In this document: one piece after another, positions 22,296 to 32,942 of the stretch
Numbering within the stretch: the first letter of the stretch is position 1
Layout: each line of letters begins with the position of its first letter
NCBI RefSeq assembly: GCF_943734655.1
Contig: NC_071355.1
Coordinates: forward strand, 13,868,768-13,932,767
Source: Sabethes cyaneus
Taxonomy: Eukaryota > Arthropoda > Insecta > Diptera > Culicidae
Length of the DNA: 64,000 bases
Reading direction: 5' to 3'
Translations under genes and position numbers: made by a program
The notes under the pieces: generated by a model
Told to the model about the DNA's origin: nothing
Databases searched by the model: none
The model's input: only the letters and a program-made list of their open reading frames with translations

Positions 22296-22559
22296 GGGCT
22301 AAACATCCCGAGCAGGAGCGAAGAGCAAAATAATATAAGAACAATATCAAACTGTGTTATAATACTAGATTTTGTTATTGAATAGATTTGGAGATATATT
22401 GATAACACATTTTGTTATTAAATAGATATTTTAAACAGTGGTTGTAAGATGAGTTTAATGACTGATTTTGTTATCATATCTTATTTTTACCTTAAAATAA
22501 ATTTCGATGTATTTCATAAAATATTTTTCATTGATTAAAGAGTTTTTAGATTAATTTAG

Positions 22560-22740
22560 ATTTTTGTCATTGTCGCCTTTTTGTTATTCTATTGTTGCTA
22601 TTTTTATGCCCTTCCGTCGTCTTTTTGTCATTTGATGTTGTCCTTTCTTCGCATTTTAGTTTTTCAGGCATCTTTTTGACGTATTTTTGTCGTCTGTTGG
22701 TAGTCTTTTTGTAGTGCTTTTATCGTCTTAGCAAGTTACT
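22560..22740 (-). repeat. Degenerate ~11-bp array (TTTTTGTCATT orientation)
   Basis: TTTTTGTCATTGTCGCC, CTTTTTGTCATTTGATG and similar words recur with about 11-12 base spacing. Same family as 17815-18370. Confidence 0.55.
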
Positions 22741-23079
22741 TGTACTTTCTCAGCAATCTCATGAGAAAAGGACGTATCGAAATTTGATGAAATTTGGTAT
22801 TTTGGTACTTATTTCTTTTCAGAAAAGTTTAGACCCATGTTTTTTCATTTGTCGCTTAAAGTACCTCTTTCTGAGTCGAAGTAGCCCCAAAATCTTCGTT
22901 ATTGCCGACTTTTGTTTTCTATAAATTCAAAATTTTTGCACCACTATACCGACTAACACAATGTTAACAAACAGGTACCTTTTATTAAATTGGGATTTTT
23001 TTCTATTTTCACAAATTCTTATTCGAAAAAAAAAGAATATTCTATGTGCTAAGTGACTCTATACCAGTTTGAGATAGAT

Positions 23080-23180
23080 TTGGCGTACCGCAAGGTAGTA
23101 ATTTGAGTTCGCTGTTGTAAATTACATTGCTGCTAAACGATTATTGTAAATTGTAGACGTATCAGTGTTGTTCTCGGCTG
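23080..23180 (+). pseudogene. Tiny non-LTR reverse transcriptase relic
   Basis: FGVPQGSNLSSLL is readable at 23079-23117, the conserved RT box normally GVPQGSxLGPLLF, followed after a stop by ITLLLNDY. The surrounding sequence no longer aligns to RT, so only this motif survives. It is too short to classify beyond non-LTR. Confidence 0.5.
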
Positions 23181-23743
23181 TTTAGTCAACAAAGCTTCCT
23201 ACTTACGATGAAATCCTCTCTAACCTAGCAATCACTTTCGAACTGCTTTACCGAATTTCGTCATCTACCAGGCAGTACATTTCGCAACACACTGCTTCGT
23301 CATCAAGACCCTCTACCCGTTCCGTATTCGTCTCTACCCGTAGTCTCTACCCTCCCTGCCGGTTCTGTACAACCTAAACCGAACGCATTAGATACCCATT
23401 ACCGAATCACAGCAGCAATTATACTTACACATAGTTTTTTTATTTATTTCATTTTTATTTCTGCCTTCCGTCCATTTCACAAGTCGTTCGGATTTGTAGG
23501 TTATGTTTATCCTAATGGCCGCCGTTGTCGTAAAAATTCAATTTAACACACCGAAAAGCTGAAGGCCACCACCGCGTGCGCCCGGCAGCACCACCTTGGT
23601 TCCTCGAACCAGCCAGCAGCCGCTTTACGAGCTCATTATTCACTCGAAAACAAAATCGTCGTTGAGTAATCGCCAGTGTACTAACAGTTTGTTTCCTTTT
23701 TCGTTTCTTCCCCCGCCTTCACCAACCAACCGCCCAAAACCAG

Positions 23744-24397
23744 CAAGCCGAGAAGAAGGAGAAACTATCGACCACAGCAGCCGCCGGCATGGACGGATCG
23801 CTGAGTGTGGCGGCCGCCGCAGCCGCTGCCGCCGCCGCTACTACCACAGCCGCCACCGCCACCAGCATCACCTCCCCGCTAGCGTCGTCGACCATCATCG
23901 AGCACAATGGCATTACGCCGCCGTCCCCGTCGACGACTCCGCTGTCCGACGACGCCGGCAGCGTGAGCGGGAAGCTGATGGCCGATCTCGGCAGCAGTCC
24001 GGACAAGCCACCGCTGCTCGAAGGAACCGAAGCGAGGCTCGAACTACTCAAAGAGGTCAAAGCTTACAGCTTGAACAATAACAGCATCAGCAGTAACAAC
24101 AACAACAACAACAACAACAACAGCCACAGCACAAACAATAGCAACCCGCTGAACAAAAGCTGCATCGACAGCAGTAGCAGTAGTTGTAACCGGGTCAGCC
24201 CAACGCCGGAAAAGGAGAGCGAGGGAGGTGGTGTAAATAGTACCGAACCTAGCAATAAGGACGCACACAACAGCAGTTCGAACAACAATGACAGCAGCAG
24301 TAGCAATAGCAAGGAAGGCACCGAATCGAAGGAGGCGGAAAGTGACGGTCGGACGACCAAATCGCTGGCGGAGGAACTGTCGGCTAAGGATAGAGAG
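23744..24397 (+). CDS. Coding exon of an unidentified Ala/Ser/Asn-rich protein (regulator-like)
   Basis: The exon is open from 23744 to 24397, 218 codons in one frame. A long pyrimidine tract (23690-23720) and the next AG (23742-23743) form a convincing acceptor. GAG|GTAAGT at 24397/24398 is a near-ideal donor, leaving the exon in phase 0; read-through stops five codons later. The first codons read QAEKKEKLSTTAAAG, followed by an ATG at 23789 in good context (GCCGGCATGG), which could be the true start if the exon carries a 5' UTR. In order: poly-Ala/Thr (about residues 8-24 after Met), a Ser/Pro-rich part with TPPSPSTTP, a charged LELLKEVKAYSL helix, Asn and Ser runs, an acidic/Lys segment, then SLAEELSAKDRE, coiled-coil-like. 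Such composition is usual for insect transcriptional regulators. Cut/CUX is a weak candidate, because CUX coiled coils carry a similar AKERE segment; no DNA-binding domain lies in this window. Confidence 0.7.
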
Positions 24398-26989
24398 GTA
24401 AGTGACATCTAGCGTACACAGTGCGAACTTGATAGCAAGCATCCGGCAAAGACGTTACCTACCTGTTTTTTTTTGTCATTTCCATTTGCTTATCTCGTGG
24501 AGATGCTTCTGTAGGAAAACAACAAAAGCCCGTGCGGGTTCCGAGATTTTTATCAAGTGCTCTCGGTAATTTTTCTCCCCGAGTTCTTCTATTGGCAACA
24601 CCGGTTGTTCGTTTTCCCTCGGTTTGCAAAGCAGTTAGGAGAAGAGAAAGAAAAAACGCCAGGAAAACTCCTTTTGATTAATTTCACCACATTTTTTAAT
24701 TAAATCCCGTTTGCCACTCCGTGGGAAGAGGCGACTCCACCGGGCGGGGGAGGGTGAAAATCTTGCGTGTTTTTTTTTTCTTTCTTTGAATCGCTGCGGC
24801 TAAGATCAATGCCAGTTCGGGGAAAAAAACGATGAAAACAAGCTTTTGATTTATATTTACTGAAAAATAATGGAAAACTTTTCTTTTCTTTGTTATCCTT
24901 GAAGCTGAAGAGAAAGAGTTTTTTTACCTCACCTCTCGAAAAGGAGGCAAAAAAAATGTAACTGGAAAAATCTCTGGCCCGTTTGGATCAGAGGATCAGA
25001 AAATTCAACCAGAAGAAAGCAAAAAAAAAAACCGACACCGCGTGCGGTGCGGGGGGAAATGTTTCAAACAACAATACAATCGCTTTTTTATTACGTCATT
25101 TATACACAATTCATTGAATTTCGCTTTCGGTTTTCCCCCCTCACTCAGGCCGGAAAACATTCGACGATGCGTCCTCTTTGATTCTCGAACTCACTGGAAG
25201 GAAAACTCCCTTCGCTGTATTTTCATTTTTCAATCTTCACCGGCACCACCGGATTGACGGTTAGCTAGCCCACATTCTTTTCTTCGCAACTTACATTTTT
25301 TTCCAGTCGATGTTCAGGTCTTGTTAGGGCGGGGGAGAGTGAGCAATGGAGAACAACTTACTTTCCGATTCTTGTCTTTTATCGCTTTGTTTGCTGTGTC
25401 CAAATATTGAGTAATCTGTGTTCATCGTTACAAATCGAAATGCTAGTTGGTGGGAGAAGGAAAGAAAGAACGAAAAAAAAACGTCAAATCATCTTTGAAT
25501 GACAAGGGTTCCCTTGACTGGAGCAAGGAGCAAGGGGGAAGCAATATCGCTTGTTGATTCGGCACGGCTCCTTCGATCGAAGTAAGTCCAATTTTTGACA
25601 CCTACTTTCAACAGAAGGAGAGCTCATAGGTCAACTCCACCTCCCCGCCCAGGGAAGGTTGAACACTTGAGGAATTAGCTAGGTACACTCCCAAATCCAC
25701 TTAGTGACCTCTTCGGTAACTTTCTCCTTTCCAACCGGAGGTTGCCCTTTTCAACGATTTTCAGTCTCACCCCAGCCAACCGACCGTGTGTTTGTTTAGG
25801 GCTGGTTCTTCCCAATCACACCACTGATTTATCGCCGTGCTGCCATGCAGCACAGGGATCAAAGAAGGCATCGGAGAAAATTGAAAACCTTTGACCGTCG
25901 TCCCCCCCAAACCGAGAAGACAGAGAACTCATTTGCATCCATCGTCTTGCCAGTCGGCAAGACAAGACAACGCCAAGGCGCTAGGATAAATATTCTAAAC
26001 AGGTTCGGGATCACTTTTCAGCTCAATTTTCCAATCATCCGACCAACCGACGTTCTGTTCGTCCTGCTATCGGACGACCCGACCGACCGGGAACGGGAGG
26101 CGACAAATTGTTCGACCCCCGGTAGGGGGAAAAAAGTTGACTGAGATTTTTTTCTTTGATTTTCTTCATAAAAGTTAGGTTTTATTCATAAAAGACGCAG
26201 AGTGTCAGTATCATGATTTGGTTGAGCAGAACCAATCAAGTCACACCGCCGCCGTGCCGGCCTCCGGCCGAAGGTCAAAAGTTTTCCTCCGAAGAAAAGG
26301 CGGATGTTTACACAAATTTCAACCACTGTTTATTTTCTTCTGGAAGCCCCTTACCGGAACACCAATGAAGGAAGAAAAAAAAGGATTTTATTGTTATTGG
26401 TTTATGCCACTTTCGTAGCTTCGATAGATAGCACCTCCGTCCCGTCGTCCGTCGCCTTCGTTCGGGGGGGGTTCGCACCAGGAAAACTTTACACTTGATT
26501 TGTTGACGGTGGAATTTTCACACCACCAGCTTACTAACTTCTCGGAGGCGGCCGCCAAAGGGATGAAGCGAAAGGAAAAATAAATAAACAGTATCGGAAA
26601 CGCAACTCCCCCGCGGTTGGTTGATCCTGGTTGAGCGAAGAAAGGCAGAAAAAAATACACACAGCCGAAAGAAAGTCGTTCGCATCCAGGCAGGCGTGTG
26701 GTTGCTGCTGCTGTTCGTTCGAACTGTTGTTTGCCGCTGCTGGCTTCGAACAACGGGGTAGGCGGTGGCAACGACGGTGAGGTTGAAACATCAAATTTTA
26801 CTCACTGATAGGCGATTATCTTGTTTACAGCGGTGGTAACGTGATCGAATTGTTTGCCGGATATCCGAGGGGGTTTGGAGTCGAACACGGACGTGTCTAG
26901 GACGGGACATACTGAGGTGTGTGCCCTGCGTTTCGTCTAAAGTTTGATGGTTTACGAAATGGACTTACAAACTAAAACATTATTCAATA
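24398..26989. other. Intron or flanking noncoding DNA downstream of the exon
   Basis: Begins with the GTAAGT donor. It has A-runs, TTTT runs and GC-rich unique sequence, with no further exon I can support: several frames are open on both strands but are biased by composition and lack splice-like borders. The spliced partner exon is probably outside the window or too short to see. Confidence 0.5.
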
Positions 26990-29565
26990 AATTTCAGACA
27001 GCCAAATTTTATTTCAAATTTTTGATTTTTTGATTTTTGATTTTCAAATCAATATTTTGATGAAATGAAACGAAAAATGTCATCTTCCTCAATCCAAGGA
27101 ATCTGTGAAGAACACGGAAATGGGAAAAATGATACCAGTAATATTACAAAAGTAACACAATAATGGAACAGACAAATGTTAATAAAAATACATAAAAGAA
27201 TCAAATATTCAATAGTTGATTTGCTAAAAAGCGTCCCAGACTAATGCCAAGTCAAGTTTACGGTTAAAAGTCGTACTTTCATGATAAAAATGATGCTGAA
27301 ACGGCACAAAACGGTACAAAAAAATTAAATGTTATACGAAAATGGTAGAAAACTATTTCAAAATTGATATGATATGATGCAAAATTGATACAATAACACA
27401 TTAAAAGTGCAATTACACAAAAAAAGAAAATAGCTCATAGAATAATACAAAAATTATTCAAAATGAACACCATAAATCGAAGCAAAAATGACACAAATCT
27501 AATTACAAAATTAATAAAAAAACAAAATGATGCAAAAAAAACTCTAAAAGGAAGCGATGGTAATATAAAAACAAAGGTAAAAATGACAGAAAGGACATAA
27601 AAATCAAACAGAAATGGAACGATAATGATACTTATAAAGGTAGACTCCACTTTTTGACAAAAAATGAATATTTCAAATTCTAAGTGCCTTATTTTCAGGA
27701 AAGGTATGCCACGAAGGAATGATATATGCCACGAATATCTCACAAATATGACAAAAATGAACCGGAAATTATGCATAAAATTATAGAAAAAAAAACAAAC
27801 GAGGTTTCATATATAAAAAATTCCGCGAACAATGACAAAACTGTCCTAAAATGGTACAAATAATGTACAAAAATGATGTAAAATTGACTGTAAAATAATT
27901 CAAAATTGGTTCAAAAATGATCCAGAATTGGTACACTGATAAATTAAATGATAAAAGACACAAACATAACAAAAAAATATCCACAAATTCACATTCCGCA
28001 CAAAGTACAAAACTGAAACGAAACGAAAAAATTAAATAAAATGACGCGGAAAAGGCCCATTACATAAAAATTCACGTAGAAATGACATAAAATGAAACAG
28101 AAACGGCACAAAAATGGGGCCAAGCATGTTAAGCCCATTTTTTAACAAAAGAATATTGAATATTTCAAATTATAAGTGCACCATTATAAGTGCCGCATTT
28201 AAAAGTTATCTAAAAATCATAGTTTTATGACAAAAATGATGCAGAAACGGTACTAACAGGATACCTAACACTAAAATGATACAAATATGACACAAAAATC
28301 AAACAAAATTCGCAAATTGCCACGAAAGATGGATGAACATGAAAACATACGCAAACAATATACACAACGGCCTGTTCCATGCCAGCAAAAATAAACAACA
28401 AAAATAAAGCAATACAACTAAAATTAACAAATAGAATATTATATAAAAATGAATCGAAAATAACCATAAAATGCAAACATGAATAGATCTCTAAAGCGAA
28501 CCAAAATAACACAAACACTGACACAGAAATGATACAACTAGTGATAGAAAAGTGGTAAAAAATGATAAATAATTTATAACTAACTCAAAATGCCTCTAAA
28601 TGATGCAAGAAATGACACAAAAAATTACACCTTATTGAAACAAAAAATTTATAATAGAAACACGAAATGGCACAAAAATGATACAGAAATAAAACAATGA
28701 AATGATACAACGAAAATGATAGACATTACACACAAAAACTAATAACAGGACTGAAAAAGCCCAAAAGGAAAAAAATGACACAAAACTGACTCAGCATGGC
28801 AAAATAATGAATCAGGAATAGTAACAAAATTGCATAAAAAGGGTGCCAAATAAGTTAAGTGTACTTTTTGGATAAAAAAGCTCTATATTTCAAAGCACAA
28901 GTCTGCCAGTTTTAATCATGCCTTATTTGAAAGTGACACAAAATTCGTAGTTCCATGACAACAATGGCTCTGAAATTTTTCTAAAATAATTTACGATACC
29001 AAAATGATACAAAAGTGACACAAAAATGTTACAAAAAAAGAAACAAAAATAAAACGAAAATGTTGCAAAGAATAACGGAAATTCAACTCACAAGAGATTG
29101 AAAAATGACAAAAATTACAAAACTAACCAAAAAAAAAAATATAAGAACGATATAAAAGAAGACAAATATTGTACGAAAATGATTCAAAAATTACGCAACA
29201 ATGAAAATAATAAAAAAAATAACACGAAAATGACATAATATGATATAAGAGATAATACAAGGAGAGTACGCTAATGGAAAAAAAACAGCAAGAACCTAAA
29301 CGAAAAGACTTGTATGACTTTTTAAGCCTCAAAAAGGAACAGAGGTAACACAGAAACTTACACAAGAGTGAAACAAAGATAACAGAGTAGAGATACAAAA
29401 ATGTAGAAAATCATAATGCTTCTAGGAAATACTAAATAAAAAATCATAATTACGTGACAAAAACGACGCGAAAAGCAAAAAATAATGACAAAAACAAAAT
29501 AAAAATTGAACCAATATGATACAAATATCATAGGAAAGTAATACAAAACTGGCAAAAATAATAAA
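26990..29565 (+). repeat. Degenerate ~11-bp array (ACAAAAATGAT) with recurrent spacer blocks
   Basis: About 2.5 kb in which words such as ACAAAAATGA, ATGACACAAAA and ATGATACAAAA follow one another at about 11 bases. Non-array blocks recur inside it: one variant near 27643 (ACTTTTTGACAAA, ATATTTCAAATTCTAAGTG), one at 28127 (TATTTCAAATTATAAGTGC), one at 28853 (ATTTCAAAGCACAAGTC) and a weak one near 27235. The unit is too degenerate to count. It makes Phe/Ser/Leu frames on the minus strand that are not genes. Confidence 0.7.
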
Positions 29566-29576
29566 AAAAATTAGGC

Positions 29577-29900
29577 CATTGCAAACTATTTTTAAAATTT
29601 TTGTGCAACAAATCCCCCCCCCCCCTTCAAAATTTGCTCTAAAAATCGGGGGCAAAAAAATTGTATAACTGGAGTACAAAAATTTTGTATGAAATCAATT
29701 ATTTGTGGGTTTTACAGCCTAAATAACTCGAAAAAAGAGTTTACAGAGTGTTTACGCCTCTAGCACTAAACAAAAGTGGAACTACAAATAATGTAATTTC
29801 CGAAAATGGACAAATTTTTTTTTGCTTTACACTTAATTTTGGAAGGTTTTTGCATGAAAAATAATAACGTAGGGTTTATTTCTAATTCACGTCGTAGTAA
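29577..29900 (-). mobile_element. Poly-C/G-tract element, partial copy
   Basis: Read on the minus strand, this matches the interior and right end of 33046-33525. Shared text: TTATTATTTTTCATGCAAAA, ATTTTCGGAAATTACATT, TTTTTTCGAGTTATTTAGGC, TTTTTTTGCCCCCGATTTTT, a G-run, and GCAATGGCCTAA at the end. It stops near 29900, shortly before the TTAA element at 29939. It abuts the end of the 11-bp array in mirror image to the arrangement at 16117/16140. Confidence 0.65.
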
Positions 29901-29938
29901 GTAAAGCCATTCTAATTTTCATCATTTATTGGATGGAT

Positions 29939-30760
29939 TTAAGGACAAGGTCGTCAGAGGCCATTTATGGCACTCAGCATGGCACCGAATATCACCCTTC
30001 CCTTCCCTTCTTCAGTGTATCTACATGCTCCCATAGACTCGGGAAACCATCACAAAAAAATAAAATTAGTCCAACTAACCTGCTAGCCCTAATAAGATCT
30101 TGCAACTCGAAGCACTAAACATTGCATTCTACAGGTTCTATTACTTTTTGGGGCATAACTTACACTAAATACTGAGATTTCTGCACATTTAAAATTCATC
30201 AATATATTTTCACTTGTTCGCCGTCGATTTTTTTTTACTTTTTTCGACCGTTTCAATCATCACATCACTCGCGAAACTTAACTTGAAGCACAGAAAACTT
30301 TAATTTACCACCCAAACAGTTATCTGGTAAGATATTATAATGATTTTGCCCAAACTGTTCACTTGAATTGATATGAAAAATTTTACTGCGTTTCGATTGC
30401 AATACCGAATCCGCGACCGTCGTTGTTGATACGTTACCAAGGAAACGGGAGTGATGCCATATTTACGTTGAGCGTGAAATTGGCCAATAATTTTCACTAT
30501 TATATTAACGGTCGTAAAGTGTCGAAAATATACTTATAAAATTCTCTGATAATAAAATTCACCGTAAACAACATTTTATGTGATAGAATTACTGTCGAAT
30601 CTAGTTCAACAGCAAAAATAGATACGCGATTCTACGTTTCATAATTGTTCATAACAGATTATTACCTACTACTAGCAACTTAGCATAAACAAAACGATAG
30701 TGGAACCAAGTACTGTAATCAGTAAAAAAAGCAGCTGGCCTCTGACGACCGTCACCTTAA
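29939..30760. mobile_element. TTAA-flanked non-autonomous DNA element, copy 2
   Basis: TTAA at 29939-29942 and 30757-30760. The left inside is GGACAAGGTCGTCAGAGGCC and the right inside, reverse complemented, is GGTGACGGTCGTCAGAGGCC; these TIRs match each other better than in copy 1. The interior aligns with 20409-21194 apart from a ~40-base extra segment near 30298-30345. No transposase. Same orientation as copy 1. Confidence 0.8.
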
Positions 30761-31620
30761 CGAATACTCCAAAAGTTCTAGTGCCGATTTGACTAAAACA
30801 CACTTACCTTCCGATCCGTAAACTTTGAAATCACTGAAAAGCGATTATTAAAGCATATTATTGAAATTACGCAACTGACTTTATTTCTTAAATTCGTCGT
30901 ACCGTTTTAAAATCCGTTCAACAAAATTTTTCATCGTCCGAACTAAAAATCACAACAATGTTTACGAAGCTAACACGCATGTATTTGTGTAGGACGGCAC
31001 GACAAATGTTTTTCTGCAAATTTTCTGCAGGTCAGGCAACTTTTCCTGGCTGTAGAATAACGACAACGCCTTGCGTGAGTTATTTTCATTTATGAATGAC
31101 GGAAATTGAAACGATTAGTCGACGTTTTCTTCTTCGTCACACGAAAAAACGTAGAAAATTTGGCTCGTAGGACTTCTTTAATGATAAAAAGCGTTTAAAT
31201 AGATCTCGGCTCACTTTGATTGATCGCGTATGATAGACAACAAACTAAAATATTAGGGAGTAACTAGTTTTGCATTGTGTGTCATAAAAATGCTGATATT
31301 TTTAATTATTTATGTTGGATAGAACGGGATTAGGCAATTACGACGAAGCAGCAACATGCTATATATCTGAAAAGGAAGAATAGATTCGGGTTTCACTATT
31401 AAACTTCTAGTAAAAATTCATAAAAATCTTAATTTTTTTTGCGTGATTAAAACAATCTCTGTTTTTTTCGATACCAGAAACAACACAAAAAAAAATAAAT
31501 TTCAATATAAAAACAACACAAAATATGGCCAAACTAATAGACAAATCAAACAAAATAGAATAATGATTTCAATCTGTATTTATAAAAAGGAATTTCGGTT
31601 TGTCTGTCTGTATGACTCTT
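30761..31620. other. AT-rich noncoding, nothing recognised
   Basis: No coding potential or clear repeat up to about 31450, after which weak ACAAAA-type array words begin. Confidence 0.35.
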
Positions 31621-31623
31621 AGC

Positions 31624-31742
31624 GGCCAAACAGAATGTTGCGTCAAAGCATTCATCAGCGTTATTCTGACAGTCTTTCCATGGGAAATTGACGCTGTCAA
31701 ATTTACGCTAACGGATTCATTGACGCAGCATTCTGTTTGACC
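31624..31742. repeat. Hairpin element with GGCCAAACAGAATG ends
   Basis: GGCCAAACAGAATGTTGCGT at the left is mirrored by ACGCAGCATTCTGTTTGACC at the right. The arms run about 60 bases each with almost no spacer (GCGTTATTCTGACAG against CTGTCAAATTTACGC). A typical noncoding MITE-like foldback; it sits inside array-type DNA. Confidence 0.7.
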
Positions 31743-31769
31743 TTTATAGACTCGGAAACTACTGGAAAG

Positions 31770-32560
31770 CTGTTATCAAAAAGACTCATAGCATAAGAAT
31801 AACAAAAAACTGGTTACAATCAAGCATTATGATTCAGGAAATATTACAAAAATAATGCAATAATAAAACTAAAAACCCGGAGAAGGTACAAATATGATAA
31901 CGACACAATAACAATACCGTAAAGATACAAAACGAGCCTCGAAAAGAAATAGAAATAACAGCAAAACTAACACAATAATGACACAAAAATGATGCAACTA
32001 TAACACGAAATACGTGAAAATGACAGAAAATAAAGTTTAGTCGACCTTTTGGCTAACTAGTGGACTACAAACTGCAAGTGCGCCAACAAAACAATGTTAA
32101 AAGTAGTACAAATGTGGTACAAATATCTTACAAAAATGATCCAAAAATGACAAAAAAAAAACAAGCACTAAAGAACGTAATTGTGATGCATAAATAATAT
32201 CACGGAAAATCAACATAATATCAAAATGGAACAAATATTACGTAAGAGATCAATATAAAAATGACACAAAATATACCACATTAACATGGACATTAAAACT
32301 AAACAAAAGGACACAAATTGCACAATAGCACAAAGGAAAACAATTAATTGACATATATGTCAAGCAGATACTAAAAGGATTTGATGGTTATGGCAAGATG
32401 ATCCAGAAATCATAATAAAAACTGACTATAAAACAGCACGAAAATGACACCAAGAAGGCTATAAAACCGTTCGATGATACAAGAAATAATACAAAAACAA
32501 AACAAAGAAAATTGATACACCCATGTCATAAAAATTACATTTTGGTGAAAAATTCAATCA
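31770..32560 (+). repeat. Degenerate ~11-bp array (ACAAAAATGA), second block
   Basis: Same words as 26990-29565 (AATGACACAAAAATGATGC, TACAAAAATGATCC). Spacer blocks again appear, at about 32035 (TTTAGTCGACCTTTTGGC) and 32540. The block continues weakly leftward to about 31450. Confidence 0.6.
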
Positions 32561-32817
32561 TTCAATTTGCACATGGACCATTTTGAATCATGCCTTGCTT
32601 AAAAAAAATAAAAAAATATTTAGGGTAAGGAATCTATATAAGAGATGAGTTCTGATTTTTTACATTGTAAATTGAGACACTGGAACTAATTTCAATCGGG
32701 TCAAATGCATTTTAATCACCATGCTGCTAGTCAGTCTTTAATTTTACTGACTTATCCCCGAATTATCACTGTTATAATCTCAAATGACGCAAGTGCTCCC
32801 ATGTCTACTACATTATG

Positions 32818-32942
32818 GTGTATTAAAATTGAGTGCTCGACTTTTAGAAATGCTGTAATCAGTGCTTAAAAGAAGCGAGGCGGAAAACCTTTTCAACAGT
32901 AGCGAGGTGGCAATTCGCTTCAGCAGCTGAAAAGGGCTGGTA
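32818..32942 (+). repeat. Dispersed repeat R1, copy 2
   Basis: ATTGAGTGCTCGACTTTTAG, TGTAATCAGTGCTTAAAA, AGTAGCGAGGTGGCAATTCG and CAGCTGAAAAG match 15648-15762 in order. Confidence 0.65.
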
